Notes under the pieces: generated by a model
Told to the model about the DNA's origin: nothing
Seen by the model: only the letters and a program-made list of their open reading frames with translations
The model's database searches: none
Translations under genes and position numbers: made by a program
In this document: positions 52,269 through 61,512 of the stretch, in pieces
How the letters are laid out: each line of letters opens with the position of its first letter
How positions within the stretch are numbered: position 1 is the first letter of the stretch
Source of the DNA: Rhodospirillaceae bacterium
GTDB taxonomy: Bacteria; Pseudomonadota; Alphaproteobacteria; GCA-2731375
Reading direction: 5' to 3'
DNA: 64,000 bases
NCBI GenBank assembly: GCA_018701215.1
Contig: JABIWH010000039.1
Coordinates: 124,001-188,000 of the forward strand

Positions 52269-53444
52269 GTGATCGCTGAATTTATGTATCTATCGTACCG
52301 TATCAATATTTGCCGGCCCTTTGTTGTTGCCCCGGTGGTTTTGGCTTTTGCCCTGCTGTTTAGTGTTGGCGGCGGTGTCGCGCTGGCTCAGAAAACGCCG
52401 GCGAAAAAGGCCGCCCCCCCCGCGAATGCCGCGCTGGTCGGTATCGACAAGGTTCGGGCCGAAGGTGTCTCGCAAACCATTCCGGTGATTGGCCGATTGG
52501 TGGCGCGCCGCTCGGGCGTGGTGGCGGCCCGTGTCGCCGGGCCGATCGCGACAATGCGCGCGGCGGTGGGCGACAGGGTGAAGAAAGGCGATGTGCTGGC
52601 GGTCCTGGTGGAGGACCGGCTGCATTGGCAGCACAAACGTCGCCAGGCGGAAGTGACCTCGCACAAGGCCATGTTGGCGGCGCGGGAGGCGGAACTGGTG
52701 ATGAAAAACCAGGAAATGAGCCGCCTGGAACGCCTGCGCGAGACTAAATCAGCGGCGCATCGGGCAGCCAGGTTCGACGACATGCGCCAACAGGTGGTGA
52801 TGTTGCGCAGCCAGGTCGCCGAGGCATCGGCGCGCTTGGAGGAGGTTCGGGCCGATACCGAGCTGGCCCGCATCAATCTCGCCTATACCACCGTCCGCGC
52901 GCCCTTTCCCGGTGTCGTGACCCAACGGCACACGGATGTGGGCGCCTATGTCAATGTGGGCCAGGCGGTTGTTACCTTGATCGACGACAATGCGCTGGAG
53001 GTCGAGGCGGAAGTGCCTGCCAAGCGCATCGCCGGTTTATTGCCGGGCGTGGGCGTCACGGTCCGGATCAATGGGCAAAGCGTTGCCGCCAAGGTCCGCG
53101 CCGTGGTGCCGCAGGAAAATCCCCTGACCAGAACCAGGGTGGTGCGCTTTTCCGCCGACATGGCCGCCCTGCGCGGACATCTGGCCGGTAATCAAAGCGT
53201 CACGGTGGCGATCCCCATCAGTGCCGGGCAAAAGGTTATCTCGGTGCACAAGGACGCGGTTTTGAAGCGCCGGGGCAATGATATAGTCTTTGTCATCGAG
53301 AACGGCGCGGCCCAGCCGCGCAACATCGCCATTGGCGACGCAGTTGGCGGGCGTTTCATGGTGCGCAACGGCCTTAAAGCCGGCGATGTGGTGGTGATCC
53401 GCGGCAATGAGCGGCTGTTCCCCGGCCAGCCCGTGCGCTTTTAA
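52269..53444 (+). CDS. RND efflux periplasmic adaptor (membrane-fusion protein)
   Basis: A 391-residue adaptor. An N-terminal membrane helix or signal (PVVLAFALLFSVGGGVALAQ) is followed by lipoyl halves (GPIATMRAAVGDRVKKGDVLAVL, TTVRAPFPGVVTQRHTDVGAYV), a coiled-coil hairpin (about residues 115-200) and a beta-barrel. It links inner-membrane RND pump to outer-membrane channel. Starts: GTG 52269 or ATG 52284; neither has a strong ribosome site. The RND pump follows 18 bases downstream; no TolC-like gene is in the window. Confidence 0.85.
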   Translation: MIAEFMYLSYRINICRPFVVAPVVLAFALLFSVGGGVALAQKTPAKKAAPPANAALVGIDKVRAEGVSQTIPVIGRLVARRSGVVAARVAGPIATMRAAVGDRVKKGDVLAVLVEDRLHWQHKRRQAEVTSHKAMLAAREAELVMKNQEMSRLERLRETKSAAHRAARFDDMRQQVVMLRSQVAEASARLEEVRADTELARINLAYTTVRAPFPGVVTQRHTDVGAYVNVGQAVVTLIDDNALEVEAEVPAKRIAGLLPGVGVTVRINGQSVAAKVRAVVPQENPLTRTRVVRFSADMAALRGHLAGNQSVTVAIPISAGQKVISVHKDAVLKRRGNDIVFVIENGAAQPRNIAIGDAVGGRFMVRNGLKAGDVVVIRGNERLFPGQPVRF

Positions 53445-53462
53445 GCACCGGGAAGCCGTGCA

Positions 53463-56400
53463 ATGAACCTTATCCGCATATCCATTGACCGGCCCATCGC
53501 GGTGGTGGCGGCGGTCCTGATGATCTTGCTGTTTGGCCTGTTAGCCCTGCAGACCATTCCCATTCAGCTGACCCCCGATGTCCGCCGGCCAATCCTCAAT
53601 ATTCAGACAACCTGGCATGGCGCCGCCCCGGCGGAGATCGAGCGCGAGATCATTAACCGCCAGGAAGAGGCCCTAAAGGGCCTGCCCGGGGTCATGGAAA
53701 TCACCTCCCGCTCCGAGGACGGTCGGGCCCGCATCAGCCTGGAATTCAATGTCACCCAAAACATGGACCGGGCGCTGTTGCTGGTGGCGAACCGCCTCGA
53801 CCGGGTGACCGGCTATCCGGAGGAAGCCAACGAGCCGACCATCGGCACCTCCAGCTCGGATGATAATCCCATCGGCTGGTTCATCATCGATCGCCTGCCG
53901 GGCAACGAGCGGGAGGTTCATACTTTTGGCGATGCGGTGGATGATCTGGTGCGCGACCGCCTGGAACGGGTGCCCGGTGTCTCGCGGGTCACGGTTTATG
54001 GCGGCGGCGAGCGGGAATTGCGGGTTGTCGTGGAGCCAGAAAAGCTAGCCCGCTACCGCCTGACGGTGCCGCATGTGATCCAGGCGTTGCGGGCCGCTAA
54101 TACCTCTATTTCCGGGGGTGATATTGTCGAGGGCAAGCGCCGCTATGTGGTGCGCACGGAAGGTGAATTCACCACGCCGGAACAGGTTGCCGCCGTGCTT
54201 GTCCGCTCGGAAGGGGACCGTGCCACGGGGCGCGTCGGCCGGGTTACGGTCGGTGATATCGCCGAAGTCAAATTTGCCTATAAATCGCCGACCGCCCATA
54301 TCCGCAGCCTGGGCAATCCCACCTTGGCCGCCAATACCATCCGTGATACCGGCGCCAATGTTATCGAAGTCATGAACGGCATCCATGCCGCGATCGCCGA
54401 ATTGAAAGATGTCACCCTGCCGGCCATCGGCCTGACCATCCGGCAGGTCTATGACGAGACGGTCTATATCAATTCGGCCATCGGTCTGGTGCAAAACAAT
54501 ATTCTCGTGGGCGGCGTGCTGGCCGCCGTGGTGCTGTTGTTGTTCCTGCGTTCGGCGCGGGCGACGCTGGTGATCTCGCTGGCCATTCCGGTTTCGGTGG
54601 TGGGCGCCTTTGTCGCCATGGCGGCCCTGGGCCGCTCGCTCAATGTTATTTCGTTGGCCGGCATCGCCTTTTCCGTGGGCATGGTGGTGGATGCCGCGAT
54701 TGTCGTGTTGGAGAATATTTACCGCCACCGCCAAGAGGGCACGCGGCCAAAGATCGCCGCCTTTCTGGGCGCGCAACAGGTTTGGGGCGCCATTCTGGTC
54801 TCTGCCCTGACCACGGTGCTGGTGTTCCTGCCGCTGTTGGTCATGAAGCTTGAAGTCGGCCAGTTATTCCGCGATATCGCGGTCGCCATATCGGTCTCGG
54901 TGCTGCTGTCCCTGGTGGTCTCGGTCACGGTCGTGCCCGCCCTGTCACGGCGGCTGTTGCGCGAGGGCATGAAAAGTCTGGAAAGCCCCGTGCGCCTGCC
55001 TTTGCTGGATGACTTTGCCGCGGCCTTTTCCAACGGCGTCATGCACTTCACCCATCGGGTGGTGAAAAGCCGCGCGCTCGCCATCACCGTGGTAGCCGTT
55101 CTGTGCGGCGCCGGTGCTATCGCCACCTGGGCCTTTCTGCCCAAGTTGGATTATCTGCCCGACGGCAACCGCAACCTGATCTTTGGTGTGATCCTGCCGC
55201 CGCCCGGTTATAATCTGGATACCACGACGGCTATCGCGGAAGAGTTGGAAACAACCGTGCGGCCCCTATGGGCAAAGGAAAGCGGGCCAGAATCAGAGCC
55301 TGGACAGCCGCCCAAGATCGAGAATTTTTTCTTTGTCGCGGCCCGCGCCACGACCTTTATCGGCGCCTCGTCGATGGAGCCCAAGCGCGTCGGAGAACTG
55401 ATCCCGGTGCTGCGCGCACCCATCTTCAAGGAGCCGGGAACCTACGGCTTTATCTCCAAGCGGTCGTTGTTCGGGCGCGGTATTGGCGGCGGGCGCAGCA
55501 TCAATCTTGATGTTTCGGGCCCGGATCTTGACGAGGTGCTGGGCGTGGCGCGGCAGGCCGCGCGCCTGATCGGTGCCTCGCTACCCAGGGAACAGGGCAA
55601 CCAGCTGCGCCCGAAACCGGGCCTGGAGCTGGGCGCGCCGGAGATCCGGGTGATCCCGGACCCGGTATTGCTGGCGGACAATGGCGTCAGCGCCCTGGAG
55701 CTGGGCCAGACCGTGGATGCCCTGAACGATGGTCTGCGGGTAGCGGAGATCACCGTCGATGGCCGGCGGATCGATCTGATGCTGGTGGGGCCGGAAGGCA
55801 GGATCACTGAAACCCAGGGCATCGGCAATCTGCCCGTGGTCACGCGTTCGGGCACCATATTATCGGCTGATGCGTTGGCCAGGATTGAAGTCACGGCGGG
55901 GCCGACGGAAATACGTCATGTGGAGCGGGTGCGCACGGTGACACTGGAAGTCAGGCCCCGGCCTGATCTGCCGCTGGAAGCGGCAATGGATATTCTGCAA
56001 AACAAGGTCATCGATAAACTGGCCGGCCAGGGTCTGCCCCCCGCCGTTAAGATGCGCCTATCGGGCACGGCGGACAAATTGACTGCCGCCTGGGATCATC
56101 TGGTGGTGGATCTGGCGGTGGCGGTAGTCATTGTTTACCTGGTCATGGCGGTGTTGTTCGAAAGCTTTCTTTATCCGCTGATCATTCTGTTCTCGGTGCC
56201 GCTGGCCACGGCGGGCGGTGTGCTGGGCCTGGCATTGTTGAACCTGTTTAGCTTCCAGCCCCTGGATATGCTGACCATGCTGGGTTTTGTCATCTTGATC
56301 GGCATCGTCGTCAATAATGCTATTTTGATCGTGCACCAGACCCTGTTCCTGGTGCGAAGCGAGGGCCTGCATGCGGATGCGGCGATAATCGAGGCGGTGC

Positions 56401-56645
56401 GCAACCGGATCAGGCCGATCTTTATGTCTACCTTGACGTCCGTCTTCGGTATGCTGCCGCTGGTGGTATTTCCGGGTGCCGGCTCCGAATTATATCGGGG
56501 CCTGGGCTCGGTGGTGCTGGGAGGCCTATCGCTGTCGGCGGTACTGACATTGTTGATTATCCCGCCGCTGTTGAGCCTGGTTTCGGCGGTGGTGGAGCGG
56601 GGGCGCAACGTGGATGGGAAAGAAAGCGTCCAGGCCGCGGAATGA
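53463..56645 (+). CDS. RND efflux pump, inner-membrane transporter (AcrB/HAE-like)
   Basis: A 1060-residue RND permease of normal length. The N-terminal helix carries ISIDRPIAVVAAVLMILLFG and TPDVRRPILNIQTTWHGAAPAEIERE. In helix 4, GMVVDAAIVVLENIYRHRQEG keeps one of the AcrB Asp pair, the second being Ala. Helix 10-12 segments (FVILIGIVVNNAILIVHQ, IRPIFMSTLTSVFGMLPLV) are typical. Substrate drugs or lipids unknown. It ends with ATGA overlap with the rhodanese gene, suggesting a shared transcript. Confidence 0.9.
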   Translation: MNLIRISIDRPIAVVAAVLMILLFGLLALQTIPIQLTPDVRRPILNIQTTWHGAAPAEIEREIINRQEEALKGLPGVMEITSRSEDGRARISLEFNVTQNMDRALLLVANRLDRVTGYPEEANEPTIGTSSSDDNPIGWFIIDRLPGNEREVHTFGDAVDDLVRDRLERVPGVSRVTVYGGGERELRVVVEPEKLARYRLTVPHVIQALRAANTSISGGDIVEGKRRYVVRTEGEFTTPEQVAAVLVRSEGDRATGRVGRVTVGDIAEVKFAYKSPTAHIRSLGNPTLAANTIRDTGANVIEVMNGIHAAIAELKDVTLPAIGLTIRQVYDETVYINSAIGLVQNNILVGGVLAAVVLLLFLRSARATLVISLAIPVSVVGAFVAMAALGRSLNVISLAGIAFSVGMVVDAAIVVLENIYRHRQEGTRPKIAAFLGAQQVWGAILVSALTTVLVFLPLLVMKLEVGQLFRDIAVAISVSVLLSLVVSVTVVPALSRRLLREGMKSLESPVRLPLLDDFAAAFSNGVMHFTHRVVKSRALAITVVAVLCGAGAIATWAFLPKLDYLPDGNRNLIFGVILPPPGYNLDTTTAIAEELETTVRPLWAKESGPESEPGQPPKIENFFFVAARATTFIGASSMEPKRVGELIPVLRAPIFKEPGTYGFISKRSLFGRGIGGGRSINLDVSGPDLDEVLGVARQAARLIGASLPREQGNQLRPKPGLELGAPEIRVIPDPVLLADNGVSALELGQTVDALNDGLRVAEITVDGRRIDLMLVGPEGRITETQGIGNLPVVTRSGTILSADALARIEVTAGPTEIRHVERVRTVTLEVRPRPDLPLEAAMDILQNKVIDKLAGQGLPPAVKMRLSGTADKLTAAWDHLVVDLAVAVVIVYLVMAVLFESFLYPLIILFSVPLATAGGVLGLALLNLFSFQPLDMLTMLGFVILIGIVVNNAILIVHQTLFLVRSEGLHADAAIIEAVRNRIRPIFMSTLTSVFGMLPLVVFPGAGSELYRGLGSVVLGGLSLSAVLTLLIIPPLLSLVSAVVERGRNVDGKESVQAAE

Positions 56646-58261
56646 GATGGAAAATGGGGACTGTATTTATCATGACGAATTATGTGACGGCCGTTGAAGT
56701 GAAGGCCATGTTGTCGGACGGCGGCGAACTGGCGTTATTGGATGTGCGCGAGGAAGGCGCTCATTCCCAATCGCATTTGTTTTATACCGTGCCCATGCCG
56801 CTCAGTAACCTGGAGCTATTGGCCCGGTCTTTGGTGCCGCGCCTGGGTACCCGCTGCGTCCTGGTCGATGACGGCGGCGGCTATGCCGAGCGCGCGGCGG
56901 CCAAGCTGGCCGATATGGGCTATCGTGATGTGGCCTGCCTCGAAGGCGGCATCGCGGCGTGGGAAGCGGCGGGTTATGTGCTGTTTTCGGGCGTACATGT
57001 GCCCTGCAAGGCATTTGGTGAATATGTCGAGCATCACTACGGCACCCCGCATATCAAGGCCGAGGCATTGCAGGCCATGCGCGATGGCGGCGAGGATCTG
57101 GTGATCCTGGACAGCCGGCCCATGGATGAATACCAGGTGATGAATATCCCCGATGGCATCGATTGTCCGGGCGCGGAACTGGCCTGCCGGGTACATGATC
57201 TGGCGCCGGACCCGGACACCACCGTGGTCGTGAACTGCGCCGGGCGGACCCGCAGCATTATCGGCGCGCAATCGCTGATCAACGCGGCCATTCCTAACAA
57301 GGTCATGGCTTTGGAAAACGGCACCATGGGCTGGCATCTGGCCGGTTATGAGTTGGAGCGGGGGCAGAGCCGCATGGCGCCCCGACCCTCCGCCGCCGCC
57401 CTGGCCAAAGCCCAAGCCTGCGCGATGGCCGCCGGCAGCCGTTTCGAAGTCCCTCATATCGACCGCGCCACCCTGGCGCAATGGCAGGGAGAGGCGGAAC
57501 AACGCAGCCTGTATATCCTGGATGTGCGTGATCCGGCGGAATATGCCGCCGGACACCCGGTTGGCGTGGCCAATGCGCCGGGCGGACAGTTGGTCCAGGG
57601 TGTCGATGAATGGGTCGGTACACTGGGTGCCCGCGTGGTGCTGGTCGACGATACCGGCGTCCGCGCCACCATGACCGCATCCTGGCTGGTGCAGATGGGC
57701 TGGGACGTGGCAGTGCTGGATGGTGGTCTGGAAGGCTTCGAAATGACCACCGAGGTACCGAATTATGCCCCGGCGGGCATCGGCGCGGCGGCGGAGAACG
57801 TAATCTCGCCAGCAGATCTCGCGGCCCGGATCGCGGCGGATGATGTGCTGGTGATCGACCTGGCACCCAGCCGGGAGCATGACAAAGGCCATGTGCCCGG
57901 CGCCTGGTGGGCCGTCCGCGCCCGCCTGGCGGACAGCCTGCCCAAGCTGGCGCAGAAAAGCCTGCTGGTGATAACCTCTCCCGACGCCATCGTGGCCCGC
58001 CTGGCCGCACCCGAGGCCTCGCTGCTGACAGGGATGCCGGTGGCGGTCCTGGCGGGTGGCACGGCGGCCTGGCAGGCGGCGGGCCAGGATATGGCGCAAG
58101 GCTTGGACCGGATGGCCGATGAACGTGACGACACCTGGTTGAAGCCCTATGATCATCCAGGCGGCGTGGAAGACCGTATGCGCGCCTATCTGACCTGGGA
58201 GGTGGATTTGCTGCAAGATATCGAACGTGACGGCGATCACCGCTTTCGGCTGTTTACATGA
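56642..58261 (+). CDS. four-domain rhodanese-like protein, one catalytic Cys
   Basis: A 539-residue protein of four tandem rhodanese domains: about 15-113, 136-238, 268-370 and 386-485. Only domain 2 has the active-site loop with Cys199 (VVVNCAGRTRS); the equivalent site is Asp in domain 1 (VLVDDGGGYAE) and domain 3 (VLVDDTGVRAT) and Ser/Thr in domain 4 (VITSPDAI). No signal peptide is seen. It could move sulfane sulfur or act as a persulfide carrier. The start may be 56642 (overlapping the RND stop) or 56672 (MTNYVTAVEV). Confidence 0.85.
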   Translation: MRWKMGTVFIMTNYVTAVEVKAMLSDGGELALLDVREEGAHSQSHLFYTVPMPLSNLELLARSLVPRLGTRCVLVDDGGGYAERAAAKLADMGYRDVACLEGGIAAWEAAGYVLFSGVHVPCKAFGEYVEHHYGTPHIKAEALQAMRDGGEDLVILDSRPMDEYQVMNIPDGIDCPGAELACRVHDLAPDPDTTVVVNCAGRTRSIIGAQSLINAAIPNKVMALENGTMGWHLAGYELERGQSRMAPRPSAAALAKAQACAMAAGSRFEVPHIDRATLAQWQGEAEQRSLYILDVRDPAEYAAGHPVGVANAPGGQLVQGVDEWVGTLGARVVLVDDTGVRATMTASWLVQMGWDVAVLDGGLEGFEMTTEVPNYAPAGIGAAAENVISPADLAARIAADDVLVIDLAPSREHDKGHVPGAWWAVRARLADSLPKLAQKSLLVITSPDAIVARLAAPEASLLTGMPVAVLAGGTAAWQAAGQDMAQGLDRMADERDDTWLKPYDHPGGVEDRMRAYLTWEVDLLQDIERDGDHRFRLFT

Positions 58262-58602
58262 TACGAGCCGTTGTCATCGCCGCCTGTCTGGCCCTGTCGG
58301 CGCCCGCTTTCGGGCAGAGCCAAAATGCCGCCCAGACCGGTGTTGGCGGCGCCATCGAGTCCATTCAGGCCCTGCAAGAAGCGGTCTCGGAACAATGGGC
58401 CGGCCCGCCCGGCCAGGTGGTCAAGGGCGCGGTTGGCCTGGCGGGCGTGGCGGCGGCTCTGGCAGCGGCGCAAGATGCCGTAACCTTTAAATTGCGCGTC
58501 CGGGGTGACGGTTCGGTCGATAGCGGCAGCAGCGCGACTTCGACCACGGCGACCTCCGTCTCGACCTCAAGCTCCACCTCCTCGTCCACTTCAACCAACT
58601 AG
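58258..58602 (+). CDS. small secreted protein with Ser/Thr-rich C-terminal tail
   Basis: A 114-residue protein starting within the rhodanese stop (ATGA). It has a signal peptide (MIRAVVIAACLALSAPAFG), an Ala/Gly-rich hydrophobic helix (VVKGAVGLAGVAAALAAAQDAV) and, after GDGS, a tail of about 28 mostly Ser/Thr residues ending in TSTN. A protein of similar plan lies at 61513-62004. No known family recognised; localisation is probably envelope or extracellular. Confidence 0.65.
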   Translation: MIRAVVIAACLALSAPAFGQSQNAAQTGVGGAIESIQALQEAVSEQWAGPPGQVVKGAVGLAGVAAALAAAQDAVTFKLRVRGDGSVDSGSSATSTTATSVSTSSSTSSSTSTN

Positions 58603-58611
58603 GTAGCGCGC

Positions 58612-59874
58612 ATGACCGATCAAGCGGACAAAACACAGCGCGATGTTACGGTCATCGGTGCCGGTATTGTCGGCCTGTGTTGCGCCCGCACCCTACAGCG
58701 GCGAGGTTGTACGGTCACGGTGATCGACCGTGTCGATCCCGGCATGGGCACTTCGTATGGCAATGCGGGCATATTCTCCACCTCCGCCGTGATGCCCGAA
58801 GGCAAGCCCGGTGTCTGGAAAAAGGTGCCGGGTTGGCTGCTGGATCCCTTGGGGCCATTGACCATCCGGCCCAGCTATTTGCCGCAATTGGCGCCCTGGC
58901 TGCTGCGTTTCATCGCGAATAGCAGGCCCCGGCGGGTTGAGGAAATCTCCCGCGCCCTGTCTTCCATCACCTTGCCCGGTCTGGAGCATTACAGCGCGTT
59001 GCTGGATGACGTGCCCGGCGATCAGCTGCCGATCCGCCGTCAGGGCTGTTTATACCTTTACCCCAATCCGGCCGATGTTGCCGCCGCCGCGGCGGATAAC
59101 GAGATCCGGCGCCGCCGCGGCGTGGCGTTGGAAATGTTGGGCCCGGACGAAATCCGACAATTGCTGCCCGCGATCGGACCGGACATGGCGGGCGGTGCCT
59201 TGGCCACTGAATCCGGCCATGCCGCATCGCCGCTAGCCCTGTCGCAATTGCTGGCGGCGCGGATCGAGGCCGATGGCGGCCGCTTTATCCGCGCCAAGGT
59301 CAGTGGTTTCGCCATTGGCGCCGATGGCCCGACCTATGTGCATACTGATCATGGCAATGTGGAGATCGAGGATCTGGTGATCGCGGCGGGGGCATTTTCC
59401 AAACCCCTGGCCAAGGCCCTGGGCAATAACCTACCGCTGGATACAGAGCGGGGCTATCACATGATGCTGCCGCAACCGAATGTGGAGGTGCGGGTGCCCA
59501 TGCTGATCAGCTCCCTTGGCTTTGGCATCACACCCATGAATGACGGCCTGCGCCTGGCCGGTACGGTTGAGTTCGGCGGTGTCGAAGCCTTGCCGAACTA
59601 TGCCCGCGCCGAGGCGCTGTTGACCCATGCCAAACGGCTGTTTCCCGAATTGGGGGACAGTGGGGCCGAACCTTGGATGGGCCATCGCCCCTCGATGCCG
59701 GATTCCCTGCCGGTGATCAGCCGTTCCTCCCGCTTTGATCGGGTCTTTTACGCCTTCGGCCATGGCCACCTGGGCCTATCCCTGGGCGCCGTCACGGGCC
59801 GCATCATTGCCGATCTGCTGCAGGACCGCCCGGCCGATATCGACCCGACGCCGTTTCGTGCGGACCGCTTCTGA
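58612..59874 (+). CDS. D-amino-acid dehydrogenase-like FAD oxidoreductase (DadA family)
   Basis: A 420-residue DAO-family flavoprotein. The Rossmann segment VTVIGAGIVGLCCARTLQRRG and TSYGNAGIFSTSAVMP fit DadA, as do ETERGYHMMLPQ-like LDTERGYHMM and the end GHGHLGLSLGAVTGRIIADLL. DadA oxidises D-amino acids to keto acids at the membrane. Substrate unknown. It starts nine bases after the secreted-protein gene and overlaps the next gene by 17 bases. Confidence 0.85.
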   Translation: MTDQADKTQRDVTVIGAGIVGLCCARTLQRRGCTVTVIDRVDPGMGTSYGNAGIFSTSAVMPEGKPGVWKKVPGWLLDPLGPLTIRPSYLPQLAPWLLRFIANSRPRRVEEISRALSSITLPGLEHYSALLDDVPGDQLPIRRQGCLYLYPNPADVAAAAADNEIRRRRGVALEMLGPDEIRQLLPAIGPDMAGGALATESGHAASPLALSQLLAARIEADGGRFIRAKVSGFAIGADGPTYVHTDHGNVEIEDLVIAAGAFSKPLAKALGNNLPLDTERGYHMMLPQPNVEVRVPMLISSLGFGITPMNDGLRLAGTVEFGGVEALPNYARAEALLTHAKRLFPELGDSGAEPWMGHRPSMPDSLPVISRSSRFDRVFYAFGHGHLGLSLGAVTGRIIADLLQDRPADIDPTPFRADRF

Positions 59875-60826
59875 AGCAGCCGTATTCCGACCGCGACCGC
59901 CCTGGTGGGGCGGCGATCTGCAAACCCTGCGCAATTCCCTGCTGCCGGCGCCCAAACAAATCGCGGGAGAGCGGCTGTATCTGGCCATGGCGGACGGCAG
60001 CGGCGACCGATTGTGGGCCCTCTATAACGCCGGCTCCGATCCCAATAAACCGCTGGTGGTTCTGATCCACGGTCTGGCGGGGTGTGAAGACAGCAGCTAC
60101 ATCATCGCGGCGGCAGGTTTTTTCCTGAACCACGGCTATGCCACCCTGCGGCTGAACCTGCGTGGTGCTGGTCCTTCGCGGCCAAGCTGCGGCCTGCAGT
60201 CCCATGCCGGGCGCTCCCGGGATCTGTGTGATGCCATTATGGCCCTGCCACCCGCTACGGCGGCCCAAGGGGTGGTGGTGGTCGGGTTTTCCTTGGCCGG
60301 CAACATGAGCTTGAAATTCGCCGCCGAATATGGCCATGATTTACCCGTGCGGGCCCTGGTAACGGTTTCAGCCCCGATCGATTTGGCGGTGACCTCGGCC
60401 AATATGCTGCGGCCGCGAAATCGCCTTTATAACCGCAAATTATTGCGGGATTTCCGCCGCGAATGCCTGGCCCCCGGCGCCATTGTCAGCCCGCCCGAAC
60501 GGGCCGCCATCAAGGCGGCGGGAAACTTCGTGGAACTGGACGATAATTTTGTTGCGCCGCGCAACGGCTACCGGGACGCACACGACTATTGGGAGAGTTG
60601 TCAGGCGCGGGGGTTTTTGGCGCAAATCAAGCTGCCAACTCTGATGTTGCATGCCCATGATGATCCCATCGTGCCCATCGGACCTTGTCTTCAATACCCC
60701 TGGGAGGGAAATTCGTACCTTTTTCCTGAATTTTCTCGCTTTGGCGGTCATGTCGGTTTCCATGGGGTGGGAAAACGTCTCTGGCACCTTGATAGAGTGT
60801 TGTATTTCCTCACTCAAATGCTTTGA
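59858..60826 (+). CDS. alpha/beta hydrolase, YheT family
   Basis: A 322-residue alpha/beta hydrolase. PPWWGGDLQTLRNSLLP near the start is the YheT family hallmark; the nucleophile elbow is VVGFSLAGNMS, the oxyanion segment LIHGLAGCEDSSY, and the last acid and His are in HAHDDPIVP and FGGHVGFHG. Substrate unknown. The start is a GTG at 59858; an upstream in-frame region overlaps the DadA frame and shows no conserved sequence. Confidence 0.8.
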   Translation: MRTASEAAVFRPRPPWWGGDLQTLRNSLLPAPKQIAGERLYLAMADGSGDRLWALYNAGSDPNKPLVVLIHGLAGCEDSSYIIAAAGFFLNHGYATLRLNLRGAGPSRPSCGLQSHAGRSRDLCDAIMALPPATAAQGVVVVGFSLAGNMSLKFAAEYGHDLPVRALVTVSAPIDLAVTSANMLRPRNRLYNRKLLRDFRRECLAPGAIVSPPERAAIKAAGNFVELDDNFVAPRNGYRDAHDYWESCQARGFLAQIKLPTLMLHAHDDPIVPIGPCLQYPWEGNSYLFPEFSRFGGHVGFHGVGKRLWHLDRVLYFLTQML

Positions 60827-60829
60827 GTC
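60825..60829. promoter_or_regulatory. GANTC (CcrM-type) site
   Basis: GAGTC overlapping the hydrolase stop, 165 bases upstream of gcrA. In Caulobacter the gcrA promoter also responds to methylation of a GANTC site. Confidence 0.45.
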
Positions 60830-60846
60830 CGCATCTTGTACCCAAG

Positions 60847-60879
60847 ATCTCCACAAGATGAACCACAAGGTTATCCACA
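60847..60879 (+). promoter_or_regulatory. DnaA-box cluster upstream of gcrA
   Basis: TTATCCACA (60871-60879) is the perfect consensus DnaA box. Two more CCACA cores precede it at exactly 12-base spacing: ATCTCCACA (60847-60855) and TGAACCACA (60859-60867), the latter one change from the Caulobacter G-box TGATCCACA. Confidence 0.7.
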
Positions 60880-60896
60880 GGATATAGTGGTGTTCC

Positions 60897-60902
60897 TATA
60901 AT
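60897..60902 (+). promoter_or_regulatory. candidate -10 element of the gcrA promoter
   Basis: TATAAT, 17 bases after the perfect DnaA box, with direct repeats GTTCCTA on each side (60892-60898, 60903-60909). No good -35 is visible at the usual distance, fitting an activated promoter. Confidence 0.5.
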
Positions 60903-60993
60903 GTTCCTACATTATATATTGTTTTGACGGTCAAGGATGGCTACACTTCGGCGCGCCACAACGACAACAATCAATACACTGTGAGGGTGTTTC

Positions 60994-61410
60994 ATGGCTG
61001 TGGACTGGACTGATGAACGCGTCGCGTTATTGTCGAAACTTTGGCAGGACGGGCACTCCGCCCGGCAAATTGCCGAACGTTTGGGTGAGGATATCACTCG
61101 AAATGCGGTGATTGGCAAGGCCAACCGGCTGGGCCTTTCAAAGCCTTCGAAATCCTCGGTGACGCGCCAGCAGCGGCAAAAAGAACAGGCCGAAAAGGTC
61201 CTGTTGTTACAACCCCCAATTGATGAAGGGGCGACGATCTTTTCATTGACCGCCTCGACCTGCCGTTGGCCGATCGGCGATCCGGGTGATCTGGATTTCC
61301 ATTTTTGCGGTGCTAACAGCAAGGCCGGCCAGCCCTATTGCGACTATCACGCGGCCATGGCCTACCAGCCGCCAAAAGCGAAAAACGCCAACCGCAAACG
61401 TTCGGCTTAA
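60994..61410 (+). CDS. gcrA: GcrA cell-cycle regulator
   Basis: A 138-residue GcrA homologue. The N-terminal DNA-binding helix-turn-helix reads DWTDERVALLSKLWQDGHSARQIAERLG, then TRNAVIGKANRLGLS; the C-terminal sigma-factor-binding part has TCRWPIGDPGD, HFCG and GQPYCDYHAAMAYQ. In Caulobacter GcrA works with CcrM GANTC methylation to control S-phase genes by binding sigma-70. A DnaA-box cluster and TATAAT lie upstream. The start ATG follows GAGGGTGTTTC. It is a monocistronic-looking gene. Confidence 0.9.
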   Translation: MAVDWTDERVALLSKLWQDGHSARQIAERLGEDITRNAVIGKANRLGLSKPSKSSVTRQQRQKEQAEKVLLLQPPIDEGATIFSLTASTCRWPIGDPGDLDFHFCGANSKAGQPYCDYHAAMAYQPPKAKNANRKRSA

Positions 61411-61512
61411 TCGTCTGATCCAATAGCGATCCTGGCTGATCGGAACGCTCTTCGGGGCGGCGGGGGCGCCTGTGGGTTTGCAACGGCATCATTTGGTATT
61501 AGAACAGGTCGC

